Source: UBA1181 sp045226255 (GTDB lineage Bacteria; Bacteroidota; Bacteroidia; Bacteroidales; Paludibacteraceae). From it: a stretch of 64,000 bases of DNA. Of this stretch, positions 1-8,199 are shown piece by piece. Position 1 is the stretch's first letter. The number at the start of each line of letters is the position of its first letter. The notes beneath the pieces are model-generated. The model ran no database searches. It saw only the letters and a program-made list of their open reading frames with translations, and had not been told where the DNA came from. The translations under genes and the position numbers were made by a program. The stretch covers positions 117,674 to 181,673 of the forward strand of contig JBGVCG010000012.1 of the NCBI GenBank assembly GCA_045226255.1, given 5' to 3'.

Positions 1-2
1 TA

Positions 3-353
3 ACCAGTGATTCCCTCGCCACGCGATGGACCATCTCCTATCGCCTCGACGGACAACTCTTCCATGAACATTACACTAACGAGAATCTCCACTACAAGAT
101 TCCTGCAGGTGCTGAGAATGTCTATATCACAGATGGTTATAGGGGGGCGGGCTACGCTACATCAGTGCCCGTCATTGCTAGTCGGGCACCTGAAGATTTA
201 ACCTATATGGTATATAGTGTGAACGGATTGTCCATTGGGAAGTTCAATTACGCCGAATTCTGTGATTTCAAGCAGAAGGACGATGTCAATATTGTTGTGG
301 TGGTGGATGCCACGGGCAAAAAGGTTTATACAATCAAGATGCTGAAGGATTGA
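3..353 (+). CDS. C-terminal part of an unidentified protein, cut by the window edge
   Basis: An open frame enters from the left edge and runs 116 codons to a TGA at 351-353, so only the C-terminus is visible. The readable part alternates polar and hydrophobic residues as in beta-rich extracellular or repeat proteins (for example YITDGYRGAGYATS near the middle, NIVVVVDATGKK near the end). I do not recognise a family and can propose no function. An internal ATG at 165 would give only 62 residues, which is less likely than a gene starting outside the window. Confidence 0.65.
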   Translation, partial: TSDSLATRWTISYRLDGQLFHEHYTNENLHYKIPAGAENVYITDGYRGAGYATSVPVIASRAPEDLTYMVYSVNGLSIGKFNYAEFCDFKQKDDVNIVVVVDATGKKVYTIKMLKD

Positions 354-542
354 CGCTTGTCCAGCACGGGCCATGAAATGTTCGGGAAGATTCCCCCTTG
401 TTTTCGACAAAATCAGCGAAATAAATTTGGGTATTTTATATATTTGTATCAAATTTAATATTCTCAATCATTAGTTTCCCGATTCTAACGGGACACTAGT
501 GTCTTATAATTATAAGTTGAATTCGTCAAATTAATGTTAGAT

Positions 543-1088
543 ATGAAGAAAGTGGTATTTTTTATATTGTTGGCATTGCTATCTATGTCAGTTAATGCCC
601 AGAGCACTTACACAAAGGTGACAAAGTATGATAATTATAATAATGTTGAGTGGGAGAAGTCCGTTAAAACAGTAATCACCAAAACCGATAGTACACTTAC
701 AGTTGAAACTGAAGGAAGTACACCAACATTTTATTACTTAGATAATCAGATAACGGCATCTCATTCTGGACGACAAGATAGCCTAATTAACCTTGACACC
801 GATGTATGGGGGTACGAATCTACATACATGATAATTTCAGAAGAAAAAGGAGAGGAATTAAAAAAAGATTTTGTTGAATATTTCAAATATGAACAAGATT
901 CTTTGAAAATGACAGAACAGAAACAGCGGGAATACGAAAGATTGACAATGAAAATATTGGGAGAAATGCTAAGTTTCCCTAGGATTACTTTTCGCGTCAT
1001 TTCCAAATCTCCAAATTCATTCGAATACAAAACAGATATGGTTTGGATTAATTTTGTGGATAGATCGAGAATTATATATTCGAAGTGA
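543..1088 (+). CDS. small exported protein of unknown function
   Basis: This frame encodes 181 residues from the ATG at 543. An ATG at 534 would add MLD, but the 543 start gives a cleaner signal peptide: two lysines, a hydrophobic core (VVFFILLALLSM) and a cut site after VNA-Q near residue 20. The mature part is hydrophilic, rich in Lys, Glu, Ser and Thr, with no membrane segment and no lipobox. It has lower GC than the sulfur genes that follow and is separated from the left-edge gene by about 190 bases. I do not recognise the family. A periplasmic or surface location is inferred from the signal peptide only. Confidence 0.7.
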   Translation: MKKVVFFILLALLSMSVNAQSTYTKVTKYDNYNNVEWEKSVKTVITKTDSTLTVETEGSTPTFYYLDNQITASHSGRQDSLINLDTDVWGYESTYMIISEEKGEELKKDFVEYFKYEQDSLKMTEQKQREYERLTMKILGEMLSFPRITFRVISKSPNSFEYKTDMVWINFVDRSRIIYSK

Positions 1089-1164
1089 TATTAAATATTT
1101 TCCATGAATAATCCCTATGCTTATTCGTGGATAGGTACGTGGTACATCTTGCGACAAAAAACGC

Positions 1165-1192
1165 AAAAAACGACGCATCCCCTGCGCCGTTT
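1165..1192 (-). terminator. intrinsic terminator of the cysK1-D1-K1 operon
   Basis: Read on the minus strand, AAACGGCGC pairs with GCGTCGTTT (one G-T wobble) around a seven-base loop and is followed by a run of T. It lies about 40 bases after the K1 stop codon, so it closes operon A. Confidence 0.75.
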
Positions 1193-1230
1193 TCTGTGAA
1201 CCGAAAAAATGTTTGTGGAAAAAATGAATC

Positions 1231-2529
1231 CTAATTGAACCGTTGCACCGCCACGGTGTAGATGTCTTCGATCAGACGGATGCCTCCCGTGTAGCCTACG
1301 TAGAAATCGTCGAAGACCACCTTGTCCATCACGGGCCATGAGATGTTCAGGTAGTTGCCCTTGAGCTTCTCCGTCACCTCCTTCTCGTAGTAACCGCCTA
1401 AGACCAACGGATAGCCGTGGTAGTCGTGGCTCTTGATCTCCTCGTGGATCTTGAACCCGTCCGTCTCGAAGGCGACATCGGCCTTGATTCCGTAGTTGAG
1501 GTTCTGGAACTCCGCCGCGATCGTTTCGTGATGCTCTTTCGGCGTGTCGTCCGTGACGAACTGCTTGGCGGGGATCAACCCTAAATCGTTCACCAGGAAC
1601 TTCGTGATCGCCAATGAGTATTGGGCGTCCGCCACCACCGTGAATTGCTTGTTGATCACACGGTTCTCCAAGAACAGATCCGCATAGCGGGAGATCAGGT
1701 AGTAGAAGTAATCCTCATGCTTCTTGATTACCTCCTCCACCTTCGCTTCGTCGACGTGGGCGAATTTACCCACCTCACGCAGGAACTTGCCTGTCTCGGT
1801 GGCACCGATCGGCAACACAGGGTAGTGAAGGTATGGAATGCCCAACTTCTTCTCCATGGTCTTCATGTTCTTCAGGCCCACCCATGGGGAGACCAGCAGG
1901 TTGAACTCCGCCTCGGGTATCTTGTTGATGTTCTCGATGCCACGCTGGTAGCCGAAGATGGTGTTGGGCGTCAAACCGATCTCGCGCAAGAGGTTCTCCA
2001 ACTCACGGATGTTGCCGAGCCAGAAGAGGTCTTGGTAGGGCACGTCCGCCCAGAGGTTCACCATTCCCTTCTGCTTCTTGTCGGACTTTTTAAGGTATTG
2101 CGTGACGATCGCCTCCACTACCTGCTCATGTCCCTTGTAGTTGTTGCCCTTGAAGCCTGCCGTGGGTGCGAAAACCACCGGTTTGTCAGCGTCCGCGAAT
2201 CGGGAGACTATCTCCGCCGCATCGTCGCCCACAATCTCAGGGATACACCCTGTGAGGACGACGTAGAGGTCCGCGTCGATCACCTTCAGCGCATTGGCGA
2301 TGGTGGTCTCCAGTTTCTTCACGCCTCCGAAGACCACATCCTTCTCGTTGATGGATGTGCAGGGGAAGATCTGTGGAGAGAGGTAGCCCGAACTACCTGT
2401 CGTGTCGGACAGCTTCTGCGCACAGCCCGGACCCGAATGGAGCACGGGGCAGGCACGGTCTATCGCCTGGACGGTCTGCATCGCCGCCAAAGCACATTTG
2501 TATCGTTGTTTGTCTAATATCTTTGCCAT
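1231..2529 (-). CDS. nitrogenase-like component 1, beta-type subunit (K1)
   Basis: This 432-residue protein belongs to the nitrogenase component 1 superfamily and should pair with D1, encoded just upstream with a one-base overlap (TAATG). Cys12, Cys36 (in HSGPGC) and Cys95 (in VLTGCIPEIVGDD) line up with the three P-cluster cysteines of NifK (70, 95 and 153). The length is typical of short nitrogenase-like K subunits and below that of Mo-nitrogenase NifK. NifN scaffold proteins normally lack two of these cysteines, so a NifN role is unlikely. It resembles K2 (15833-17182) throughout, including a shared VSPWVG(L/V)KN segment. The substrate is unknown; C-S bond reduction is inferred from the neighbours. 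Confidence 0.9.
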   Translation of the reverse strand: MAKILDKQRYKCALAAMQTVQAIDRACPVLHSGPGCAQKLSDTTGSSGYLSPQIFPCTSINEKDVVFGGVKKLETTIANALKVIDADLYVVLTGCIPEIVGDDAAEIVSRFADADKPVVFAPTAGFKGNNYKGHEQVVEAIVTQYLKKSDKKQKGMVNLWADVPYQDLFWLGNIRELENLLREIGLTPNTIFGYQRGIENINKIPEAEFNLLVSPWVGLKNMKTMEKKLGIPYLHYPVLPIGATETGKFLREVGKFAHVDEAKVEEVIKKHEDYFYYLISRYADLFLENRVINKQFTVVADAQYSLAITKFLVNDLGLIPAKQFVTDDTPKEHHETIAAEFQNLNYGIKADVAFETDGFKIHEEIKSHDYHGYPLVLGGYYEKEVTEKLKGNYLNISWPVMDKVVFDDFYVGYTGGIRLIEDIYTVAVQRFN

Positions 2530-3995
2530 TATTTTATCTCCTCAAAAAATTTATCAACCTTCTGTTCGTACCACCACTGCGTGTAAGGGAGTTTCGTGCG
2601 CAACGCGAGGTTCTTCTCGAAGCTGCGGTTCCTTACCGTGTCAAGTACTGAATTCGCGAATTCCAAAGTGTGTTTGTAGCCGAAGATCATATATTCATCC
2701 GCCACGTAAATGGCTGGTGTTCCGTTCTTGATCGCCCAGACGGTGGAGCCCGGGTGGCGGGAAAGGTACATGTCTGGCTTGTACTTGTTGAGGATGTTCA
2801 TCACCTCGTAGTTCTGTTGGTCGGCCACCGATGTCTCGAAGTCTATGTTGTTGTCTAACAAGTACTTCATGGAAGGGGGAACGTCTCCGTTCTCGTATTT
2901 CTTGTCGTAGTGCCAAGCCAATGCCCAGACCACCTTGATGCCCAGCTCGTTCAGCACTCTGGAGACCTCGAAGGTGTAGCCCGGACCCATGCCCAACACA
3001 GCGGTCAGTCCGTTCAGCTCCTTCTTCACCTCCTCGATCTTAGGGAGGTAGATGGCTCGTTGCTCCTGAATGTATTTCTCTATTTTATCCTCCCGATGGG
3101 TCACCTTCCCGATCTCACGCAGCCACGTCTCGAAGCCTGTGATACCGCACTGGTTGATGCTGCGCACGTAAGGCACGCCGTACTTCTCCTCCAAGGCGTT
3201 GCCTAGGTAGTTGCCCAAGGTGCCGCAGATGCAGGTGGTGGCCAGGCTCTCCGACAGGTGCGAAAGCTCCTCTACCGTTGAGTTGCAGTAAAGGAAGACC
3301 GGGTCGAGGTCGAACTGCTTGAACATCTCGATGATCTCAGGGCGGGCCGACTCGAAGAAGTTCTTGAAGTTGATTTTGTTCGTCTTCACCCCCGGACGAG
3401 GCTTCTGCACGATGGATTGCAGGACGGCGTGGTCGGAGATGTCGAAGCCGGTCGCCCATATCTTCGACTTGAAGCCCTCGCAATGCACCGCCACGACTGG
3501 CACGTCGATTTCAGCCTTCACATCGTCCACGATGCTGTCGATGTCCTCACCGATGATGCCCGTGGCGCAGGAGCTGGAGACGAAGATCGCCTTCGGTTGG
3601 TAACGATGGTAGGTCTCCAGGATAATCTTCCTGAGGCTTTCCGTCGAGCCGAAGATCGTATCCTTCTCGTTCATGTCCGTGCCGACGTACACGGTGTTGG
3701 ATGTGACGCCACGTTTCTTGGCCATCACCTTCGACATGTAGTAGCTGACGGAACTGGTGACCGAACAGCCCGAAGGCCCGTGGTGGATGATCGCCACGTC
3801 ACGGATACCCGCCAATTGGCTCAAGCCACAGAGCGAAAGGCAGGTGCTGGATTGGGAGAAACATCGTGCGCACCCTTTCAGCGTGCCGCATTCCGACTTC
3901 TCCGCTAAGTCTTTTAATGATCCGATGTAGCCGGTGATGGAACCGATACGGTTCTCACGTACCGCCACATTGGAGTTGTTTAAGTTGATGGACAT
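2529..3995 (-). CDS. nitrogenase-like component 1, alpha-type subunit (D1)
   Basis: This 488-residue protein is a NifD-superfamily subunit. Cys52 or Cys56, Cys77 (in HHGPSGC) and Cys143 (in SSSCATGIIGEDIDS) match the P-cluster cysteines of NifD, and Cys257 (in TCICGTLGNYLG) matches cofactor ligand Cys275. The position of NifD His442, five residues after the conserved GTP, is Ala432, followed by Asp-Glu-Tyr, so the usual histidine ligand is missing. A short CARC motif precedes the core. The gene starts 14 bases after cysK1 and overlaps K1 by one base, so the three genes form one operon. With no nifH in this operon it presumably uses the NifH encoded at 19294. A scaffold role cannot be excluded. 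Confidence 0.9.
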   Translation of the reverse strand: MSINLNNSNVAVRENRIGSITGYIGSLKDLAEKSECGTLKGCARCFSQSSTCLSLCGLSQLAGIRDVAIIHHGPSGCSVTSSVSYYMSKVMAKKRGVTSNTVYVGTDMNEKDTIFGSTESLRKIILETYHRYQPKAIFVSSSCATGIIGEDIDSIVDDVKAEIDVPVVAVHCEGFKSKIWATGFDISDHAVLQSIVQKPRPGVKTNKINFKNFFESARPEIIEMFKQFDLDPVFLYCNSTVEELSHLSESLATTCICGTLGNYLGNALEEKYGVPYVRSINQCGITGFETWLREIGKVTHREDKIEKYIQEQRAIYLPKIEEVKKELNGLTAVLGMGPGYTFEVSRVLNELGIKVVWALAWHYDKKYENGDVPPSMKYLLDNNIDFETSVADQQNYEVMNILNKYKPDMYLSRHPGSTVWAIKNGTPAIYVADEYMIFGYKHTLEFANSVLDTVRNRSFEKNLALRTKLPYTQWWYEQKVDKFFEEIK

Positions 3996-4009
3996 GTTTT
4001 TTGTGTGTT

Positions 4010-4993
4010 TTATTCTTCAAACAAATGCGTTGACAAGTATCTCAAGCCCGTGTCAGGCAAGAGCGCTACAATGTTTTTGCCCTTGAACTCTTCCCGCTGG
4101 GCCAATTGGGTGGCGGCGTAGAGGGCTGCTCCAGATGAGGCGCCCACCAGCACACCGTCGCTCTTCGCCAAGAGGCGTGCGGCCTCGTAGGCTTGGTTGG
4201 TGTGGATCTCGAAATAGCCGTCGTACACCTTGCGGTCCAAGTTGGCAGGGATATATTCCTCCTTGGTGTTCTCGAACGGGTGGACACCCGTGATCTCCTC
4301 TTGGTCGGGACGCTCCGGCGATTGGAAGGAGTCCTCCGTAGGCTGCACGCCGAAAATCTTCACGTTCGGGTTCTTCGATTTCAGGAAGTTACCCACGCCG
4401 GAAAGGGTTCCGCCCGTACCCACGCAAGCGACGAAGACATCCACCTTCCCGTCGGTGTCGTTCCAAATCTCAGGACCGGTGGTCTGGAAGTGGACGTTCG
4501 GGTTGGCCGGGTTGCGGGTCTGGTCGGCGAACCAAAGGTTCTTCTCGCCGGCGACGTGGCGCTCCAACGCCTCCACGCACTTGATGAAGTCCGGACCATA
4601 CTTCTCGAAAGTCTCCACGATCTCAGGCACCTCTGAGAGCTTCACTGTCTTACCGCCCAAAGCGTGGATCACTTGGAAACGCTCCTTCGACACTTGGTCT
4701 TGGATGTAAACACGGAAAGGGTAGCCCTTAGCCGCCGCGATGGCAGCCAATCCCACACCCGTGTTACCGCTGGTGAGCTCGATGATGGTGTCGCCCTTCT
4801 TGAGCTTGCCTTCCCGCTCCGCCGTCTCCACCATGGCGAGGGCGATACGGTCCTTGACCGACTGGTTCGGGTTGAAATACTCCAGCTTGGCGATGATGTT
4901 AGCCTTGAGACCTTTCGCCTTGTTGTAACCGTTAAGTTGCAGCAGTGGGGTCTTACCCACTAATTCTGCTATTGATTGATGAATGTTTGCCAT
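4010..4993 (-). CDS. cysK: O-acetylserine sulfhydrylase (cysteine synthase) family, copy 1
   Basis: This 327-residue fold-type II PLP enzyme would combine O-acetylserine with sulfide, or possibly another thiol. The PLP lysine is Lys47 in SVKDR, the substrate loop is TSGNTG (74-79), and the glycine-rich phosphate-binding loop is GTGGTLSG. It is longer and more divergent than copy 3 (21497-22435), with an insert rich in Glu, Arg and Pro before the ITGV segment. It is the first gene of operon A, 14 bases ahead of D1, which ties its job to the product of the nitrogenase-like enzyme. A sigma-ABfr-type promoter lies about 40 bases upstream. Confidence 0.9.
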   Translation of the reverse strand: MANIHQSIAELVGKTPLLQLNGYNKAKGLKANIIAKLEYFNPNQSVKDRIALAMVETAEREGKLKKGDTIIELTSGNTGVGLAAIAAAKGYPFRVYIQDQVSKERFQVIHALGGKTVKLSEVPEIVETFEKYGPDFIKCVEALERHVAGEKNLWFADQTRNPANPNVHFQTTGPEIWNDTDGKVDVFVACVGTGGTLSGVGNFLKSKNPNVKIFGVQPTEDSFQSPERPDQEEITGVHPFENTKEEYIPANLDRKVYDGYFEIHTNQAYEAARLLAKSDGVLVGASSGAALYAATQLAQREEFKGKNIVALLPDTGLRYLSTHLFEE

Positions 4994-5031
4994 GTCTTTT
5001 CTGTTTTTTGTTGATTTGTTGTTTTACTTTG

Positions 5032-5063
5032 CAAAGGTATGTTGATAGGATATTTTATCCAAA
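5032..5063 (-). promoter_or_regulatory. promoter of cysK1-D1-K1 with a dyad in the spacer
   Basis: On the minus strand a TTTG at 5063-5060 is followed after 20 bases by TACCTTTG (5039-5032), the Bacteroidetes TTG/TAnnTTTG layout. The spacer contains the perfect inverted repeat GGATA-AAA-TATCC, well placed for a repressor that blocks RNA polymerase. Confidence 0.75.
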
Positions 5064-5076
5064 TACTAGTATGAAG

Positions 5077-5085
5077 TATGGATAA
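5077..5085 (-). promoter_or_regulatory. TTATCCATA box upstream of operon A, shared with operon D
   Basis: The nonamer TTATCCATA ends 14 bases before the -33 element. The identical nonamer occurs at the same distance from the -33 element of the cysK3-nifB-nifH operon (22541-22549). The spacing suggests an activator site, but two instances in AT-rich DNA are limited evidence. Confidence 0.4.
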
Positions 5086-5099
5086 CAATTCTATTTTCT

Positions 5100-5345
5100 T
5101 ATTTATATATGGAATGTTTGTATTGTTGATTGTGTTGGTGAAACCTGTTTGGTAGAATAAATCACTTTGGGGAAATATGTCCAAAATGGATTCCTCCTTT
5201 CTGGTTTAGGATTTATAGATGGACGATTCTTTTTGTCTAATAGATTGGATAATAATCCGTGTTTTTGTGTATCTACGCAAGATGTTCGGAAGTTACAATG
5301 CGTTCTTTCTTCAAGCCAAGTGCAAGAGACGAAGGGGGGGGTGAT
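5100..5345. other. intergenic stretch without a recognisable gene
   Basis: This lies between the operon A promoter and the REP-like palindrome. Short frames exist on both strands (for example 5167-5358 plus) but show no family features, start signals or coding-like composition. I see no RNA gene. Confidence 0.5.
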
Positions 5346-5355
5346 GGACATTCCG

Positions 5356-5381
5356 TAGAGAGGTACGGCCGTGCCTCTCTA
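5356..5381. repeat. REP-like palindrome, TAGAGAGG type
   Basis: TAGAGAGG and CCTCTCTA enclose TACGGCCGTG, forming an almost perfect hairpin without a clear T tail. A related palindrome (TAGAGACG...CGTCTCTA) lies between serC and serA at 60363-60388. Such intergenic palindromes are common dispersed elements. Confidence 0.6.
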
Positions 5382-5446
5382 TGGTGGATGTGTGTTTTCT
5401 CAAGGTTGCGGTCTCAAATGTAAAACCAGACCCTATCAAACAAATC

Positions 5447-5488
5447 AAAAAGACATTGCCCGAACATCCGTCGCGGAGCAATGTCTTT
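5447..5488 (-). terminator. intrinsic terminator of the porin-metQNI operon
   Basis: On the minus strand AAAGACATTGC pairs perfectly with GCAATGTCTTT around an 18-base loop and is followed by T residues. It lies about 45 bases after the metI stop. Confidence 0.75.
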
Positions 5489-5532
5489 CGTTACAAAATA
5501 CTATGGTTTCTTATGTATTGTTTATAGTCGCC

Positions 5533-6195
5533 CTATTTTTGTGCTTTTTGGGAAGCCTTTTCCCCGATTGTCTGGATGATTTGTACCAACCCGATCAGTA
5601 AGAGCACCGTAATGATCATGACATCTGTTTGGTAGCGATAGTAGCCGAACCGTATGGCAAGGTCGCCGACGCCACCGCCGCCCACTATGCCGGCCATGGC
5701 CGAATAGCCCACCAGCGTGACGGCCAAGACGGTCAGTCCACGGATCATGCCACTGAAAGCGCCTGGCAACAAGACGTTGGTGACGATCTTGAACCATGTG
5801 GCTCCCATGGCCACAGAAGCCTCTATCACGCCTTTGTCCACGCCATGCAGATTGCCTTCCACCAAACGTGCGTAGAAGGCGATGGCTACGATGCCCAACG
5901 GTACCGACGCGGCCTCGGGTCCTATGGAGGTGCCGACCACAAACTTCGTGAATGGCAACAGCAGCACGAGCAGGATGACGAACGGAGTGGACATGATGAC
6001 GTTCAGGATGAAGCTGACCAATAAGTTGACGAACCTGTTTTGACAGATGCTGCGCTTGCTCGTGATGTAAGACAACACGCCTAATGGAATGCCCAATATG
6101 ATTGCCAATAATAGTGCTATTCCGCACATTTCCAATGTTTCCCCGAACGCTGGCAACAAGTTGCTTGCCAGTTCGGAATAGTTAGTTTCGTTCAT
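5533..6195 (-). CDS. metI: methionine ABC transporter permease
   Basis: This 220-residue inner-membrane protein has about five hydrophobic segments and the permease coupling-loop signature of the methionine importer family (ASVAMGATWFKI around 140-152). With MetN and MetQ it forms a MetNIQ importer for methionine and, in related systems, methionine sulfoxide or other sulfur amino acids. It overlaps metN by 14 bases, implying translational coupling. It is the last gene of operon B, followed by a terminator. Confidence 0.93.
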   Translation of the reverse strand: MNETNYSELASNLLPAFGETLEMCGIALLLAIILGIPLGVLSYITSKRSICQNRFVNLLVSFILNVIMSTPFVILLVLLLPFTKFVVGTSIGPEAASVPLGIVAIAFYARLVEGNLHGVDKGVIEASVAMGATWFKIVTNVLLPGAFSGMIRGLTVLAVTLVGYSAMAGIVGGGGVGDLAIRFGYYRYQTDVMIITVLLLIGLVQIIQTIGEKASQKAQK

Positions 6196-7198
6196 TTATC
6201 ACCTCCGTTCTATAAGTGTTTTTACTCAAATAATCTAATCCTTGGGCCAACTCGTCTTGCGCACCGATCAATTGGACGATCAGTATGCCGAAAGGTTTGT
6301 CGTTGATATATTCAATCTTGCCGTGCAGGATATTCACGTCTATCGCGTAATGCTTCACCACGTTGGAAACGATCGAATCCTCCGCCTTTTCTCCATTGTA
6401 TACGATCCTCACCAATGGCTTCGTGTGGTCTTGCGTCAGGCGCTCGGGGAGATCGAGGTCGAAGGTGTGCGACAGGAGCGTCTTCGTGAATTCGTGCCGT
6501 GGTTTCGTGAAGACATCAAACACTTCGCCTAACTCCACCACCTCGCCTTTGTTCATCACAGCCACTCGTTGGCAAATCTTCTTGACCACATCCAGTTCGT
6601 GGGTGATAAGCACTATCGTGATGCCGAACTTGACGTTGATCTTTTTTAGGAGTTCCAACACGTCGTTGGTGGTTTCCGGGTCCAATGCCGAAGTGGCCTC
6701 GTCACAGAGCAGGATCTTGGGGTTGTTGGCCACGGCGCGGGCGATTCCCACGCGCTGTTTCTGTCCTCCACTTAAAGTGTTCGGATATACATCCGCGCGA
6801 TCAGCCAAGCCGACAAGCTCCAATAGTTCGGGCACTCGTTGTTTAATTTCCTCTTGGCTTCGCCCCGCTATCTCCATGGCGAAAGCCACGTTCTGTGCCA
6901 CTGTCTTGGTGCTGACAAGGTTGAACTGCTGGAAAATCATACCGATGGAGTGGCGGAACTTCGCCAATTCTTTCCCGGATAGGCTACTTATGTCCACACC
7001 ATCCACTATCGTTCGACCGCCAGTGGGGAGTTGCAGCTGGTTGACCGTGCGGAGAAGCGTGCTCTTGCCTGCGCCACTCGTGCCTACGATTCCCCATATC
7101 TCTCCCTTTCCTATCTCGAAGGAGACGTTCCTGACCGCATTCACCGTATGGTCCTTCTTGTCTGAAAATGATACACTTACTTTGTCGAATTTTATCAT
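6182..7198 (-). CDS. metN: methionine ABC transporter ATP-binding protein
   Basis: This 338-residue ATPase carries Walker A (GTSGAGKST), the LSGGQKQR signature and Walker B (ILLCDEATSALD), plus the C-terminal NIL/ACT-like domain that senses methionine in MetN proteins. The frame is open back to 7252, but the ATG at 7198 gives the standard MIKFDKVSVSF start, and the extra 18 codons overlap a strong intergenic hairpin (7223-7256). Product inhibition by methionine is expected from the family. Its neighbours are metQ upstream and metI overlapping downstream. Confidence 0.93.
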   Translation of the reverse strand: MIKFDKVSVSFSDKKDHTVNAVRNVSFEIGKGEIWGIVGTSGAGKSTLLRTVNQLQLPTGGRTIVDGVDISSLSGKELAKFRHSIGMIFQQFNLVSTKTVAQNVAFAMEIAGRSQEEIKQRVPELLELVGLADRADVYPNTLSGGQKQRVGIARAVANNPKILLCDEATSALDPETTNDVLELLKKINVKFGITIVLITHELDVVKKICQRVAVMNKGEVVELGEVFDVFTKPRHEFTKTLLSHTFDLDLPERLTQDHTKPLVRIVYNGEKAEDSIVSNVVKHYAIDVNILHGKIEYINDKPFGILIVQLIGAQDELAQGLDYLSKNTYRTEVINERN

Positions 7199-7222
7199 CT
7201 CTAAACTCTTTTTGATGGGTGA

Positions 7223-7256
7223 ATAGATGCTTGACCCGTATCGATCAAGCATCTAT
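7223..7256 (-). other. 12-bp perfect hairpin between metQ and metN
   Basis: The arms at 7223-7234 and 7245-7256 pair perfectly around a 10-base loop, without a T tail. Such hairpins often protect the 3' end of a binding-protein message so that it outnumbers the ATPase and permease messages. That role is inferred. Confidence 0.55.
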
Positions 7257-7272
7257 GAAAAACAATTGTGTT

Positions 7273-8148
7273 TTATCTGTTTTGTATATTCCACTTATCC
7301 ACATACCACTGCGGGCGCTGGAATCTGTCATATTCATGTGCTGGATCCTCGAAATAGTTCTTGAAATCCTCGGATTCGTAAGCCTCCTGCACATCCTTCA
7401 CGAATTGGGCGTCCGCGTCTTTCGTGTTGACGACAAACCAGATGAGTAGTTCTGAAGGCAAAGCCTCGCCGACAATGGAGGAGGAGAGCTTCAGCCCGGA
7501 AGAGATGGCGTAGTTGCCTGGGATCACCGCGAGCGTGCTACCATCCAGGGAACGAGGTAACTGGGCGGCTTCCAATGGAACGATCTTGAGGCCGAACGGG
7601 TTCTCGTCGATGTCGTTCTCCGTCGCCGTTTTATCGTCGACTGTGGATTTTATCGTGAGCAAGCCGATCGAGCGGAGGAAGCGTAACGCACGGGCCAGGT
7701 TGACCGCATCATTAGGCACGGAGACGATTCCGCCCAGCTGCAGTTGCGCTTTCAGTTCGTCAACATTCTGCGCCTTGTACTTGTCGGAATATAATCCGAG
7801 AGCCGCTGTAGGCACGGAGAAGGTGGCCGTCAGGTCAACGCCCTTCGTGTCGCAGAAATTCTGCCTGTACAGGGTGTTCTGGTAAATGTTGGCGTCTATT
7901 TCATTGTTCGCCAAAGCGAGGTTCGGAGTCACCCAGTCTGTGAATTCCACCACCTTCACGTTGTAGCCTTTCTTCTCAAGGGCAGGTTGGATGGCCGCTT
8001 TGAAGAGGTCTGAATAAGGACCAGGCGAGAAGCCTACGGAGATATCTTTTCTGTCTGCACTGGATTCCTTGGATGCATTGCCGCATGATGAAGAGATGAA
8101 TGAGTATACTATAAGCAATGCGATTGTGATCAATTTAGTCTTTTTCAT
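7273..8148 (-). CDS. metQ: methionine-binding lipoprotein of the NlpA/MetQ family
   Basis: This 291-residue lipoprotein begins MKKTKLITIALLIVY and has a lipobox ending SSSCG, so the mature protein should be lipid-anchored at Cys22. The NlpA-family core follows: SVGFSPGPYSDLF, then VEFTDWVTPN, then IPGNYA. It binds methionine or a related sulfur compound and delivers it to MetNI. The longer frame to 8157 would use TTG; the ATG at 8148 fits the signal sequence better. It sits 51 bases after the porin gene, in the same direction. Confidence 0.92.
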   Translation of the reverse strand: MKKTKLITIALLIVYSFISSSCGNASKESSADRKDISVGFSPGPYSDLFKAAIQPALEKKGYNVKVVEFTDWVTPNLALANNEIDANIYQNTLYRQNFCDTKGVDLTATFSVPTAALGLYSDKYKAQNVDELKAQLQLGGIVSVPNDAVNLARALRFLRSIGLLTIKSTVDDKTATENDIDENPFGLKIVPLEAAQLPRSLDGSTLAVIPGNYAISSGLKLSSSIVGEALPSELLIWFVVNTKDADAQFVKDVQEAYESEDFKNYFEDPAHEYDRFQRPQWYVDKWNIQNR

Positions 8149-8199
8149 ACGATTCAAATTTTTTAAATGTTAGACAATGAGTTTTTATGATGATTGGAT

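Noticed and set aside
1621..2517. 298-codon frame on the plus strand opposite K1
   Set aside because: It is the antisense shadow of a conserved gene in high-GC codons; its composition (many His, Val, Asp and Arg) is typical of reverse-strand artefacts.
7199..7252. Upstream start of metN at 7252
   Set aside because: The extra 18 codons overlap a strong hairpin and are absent from the usual MetN start.
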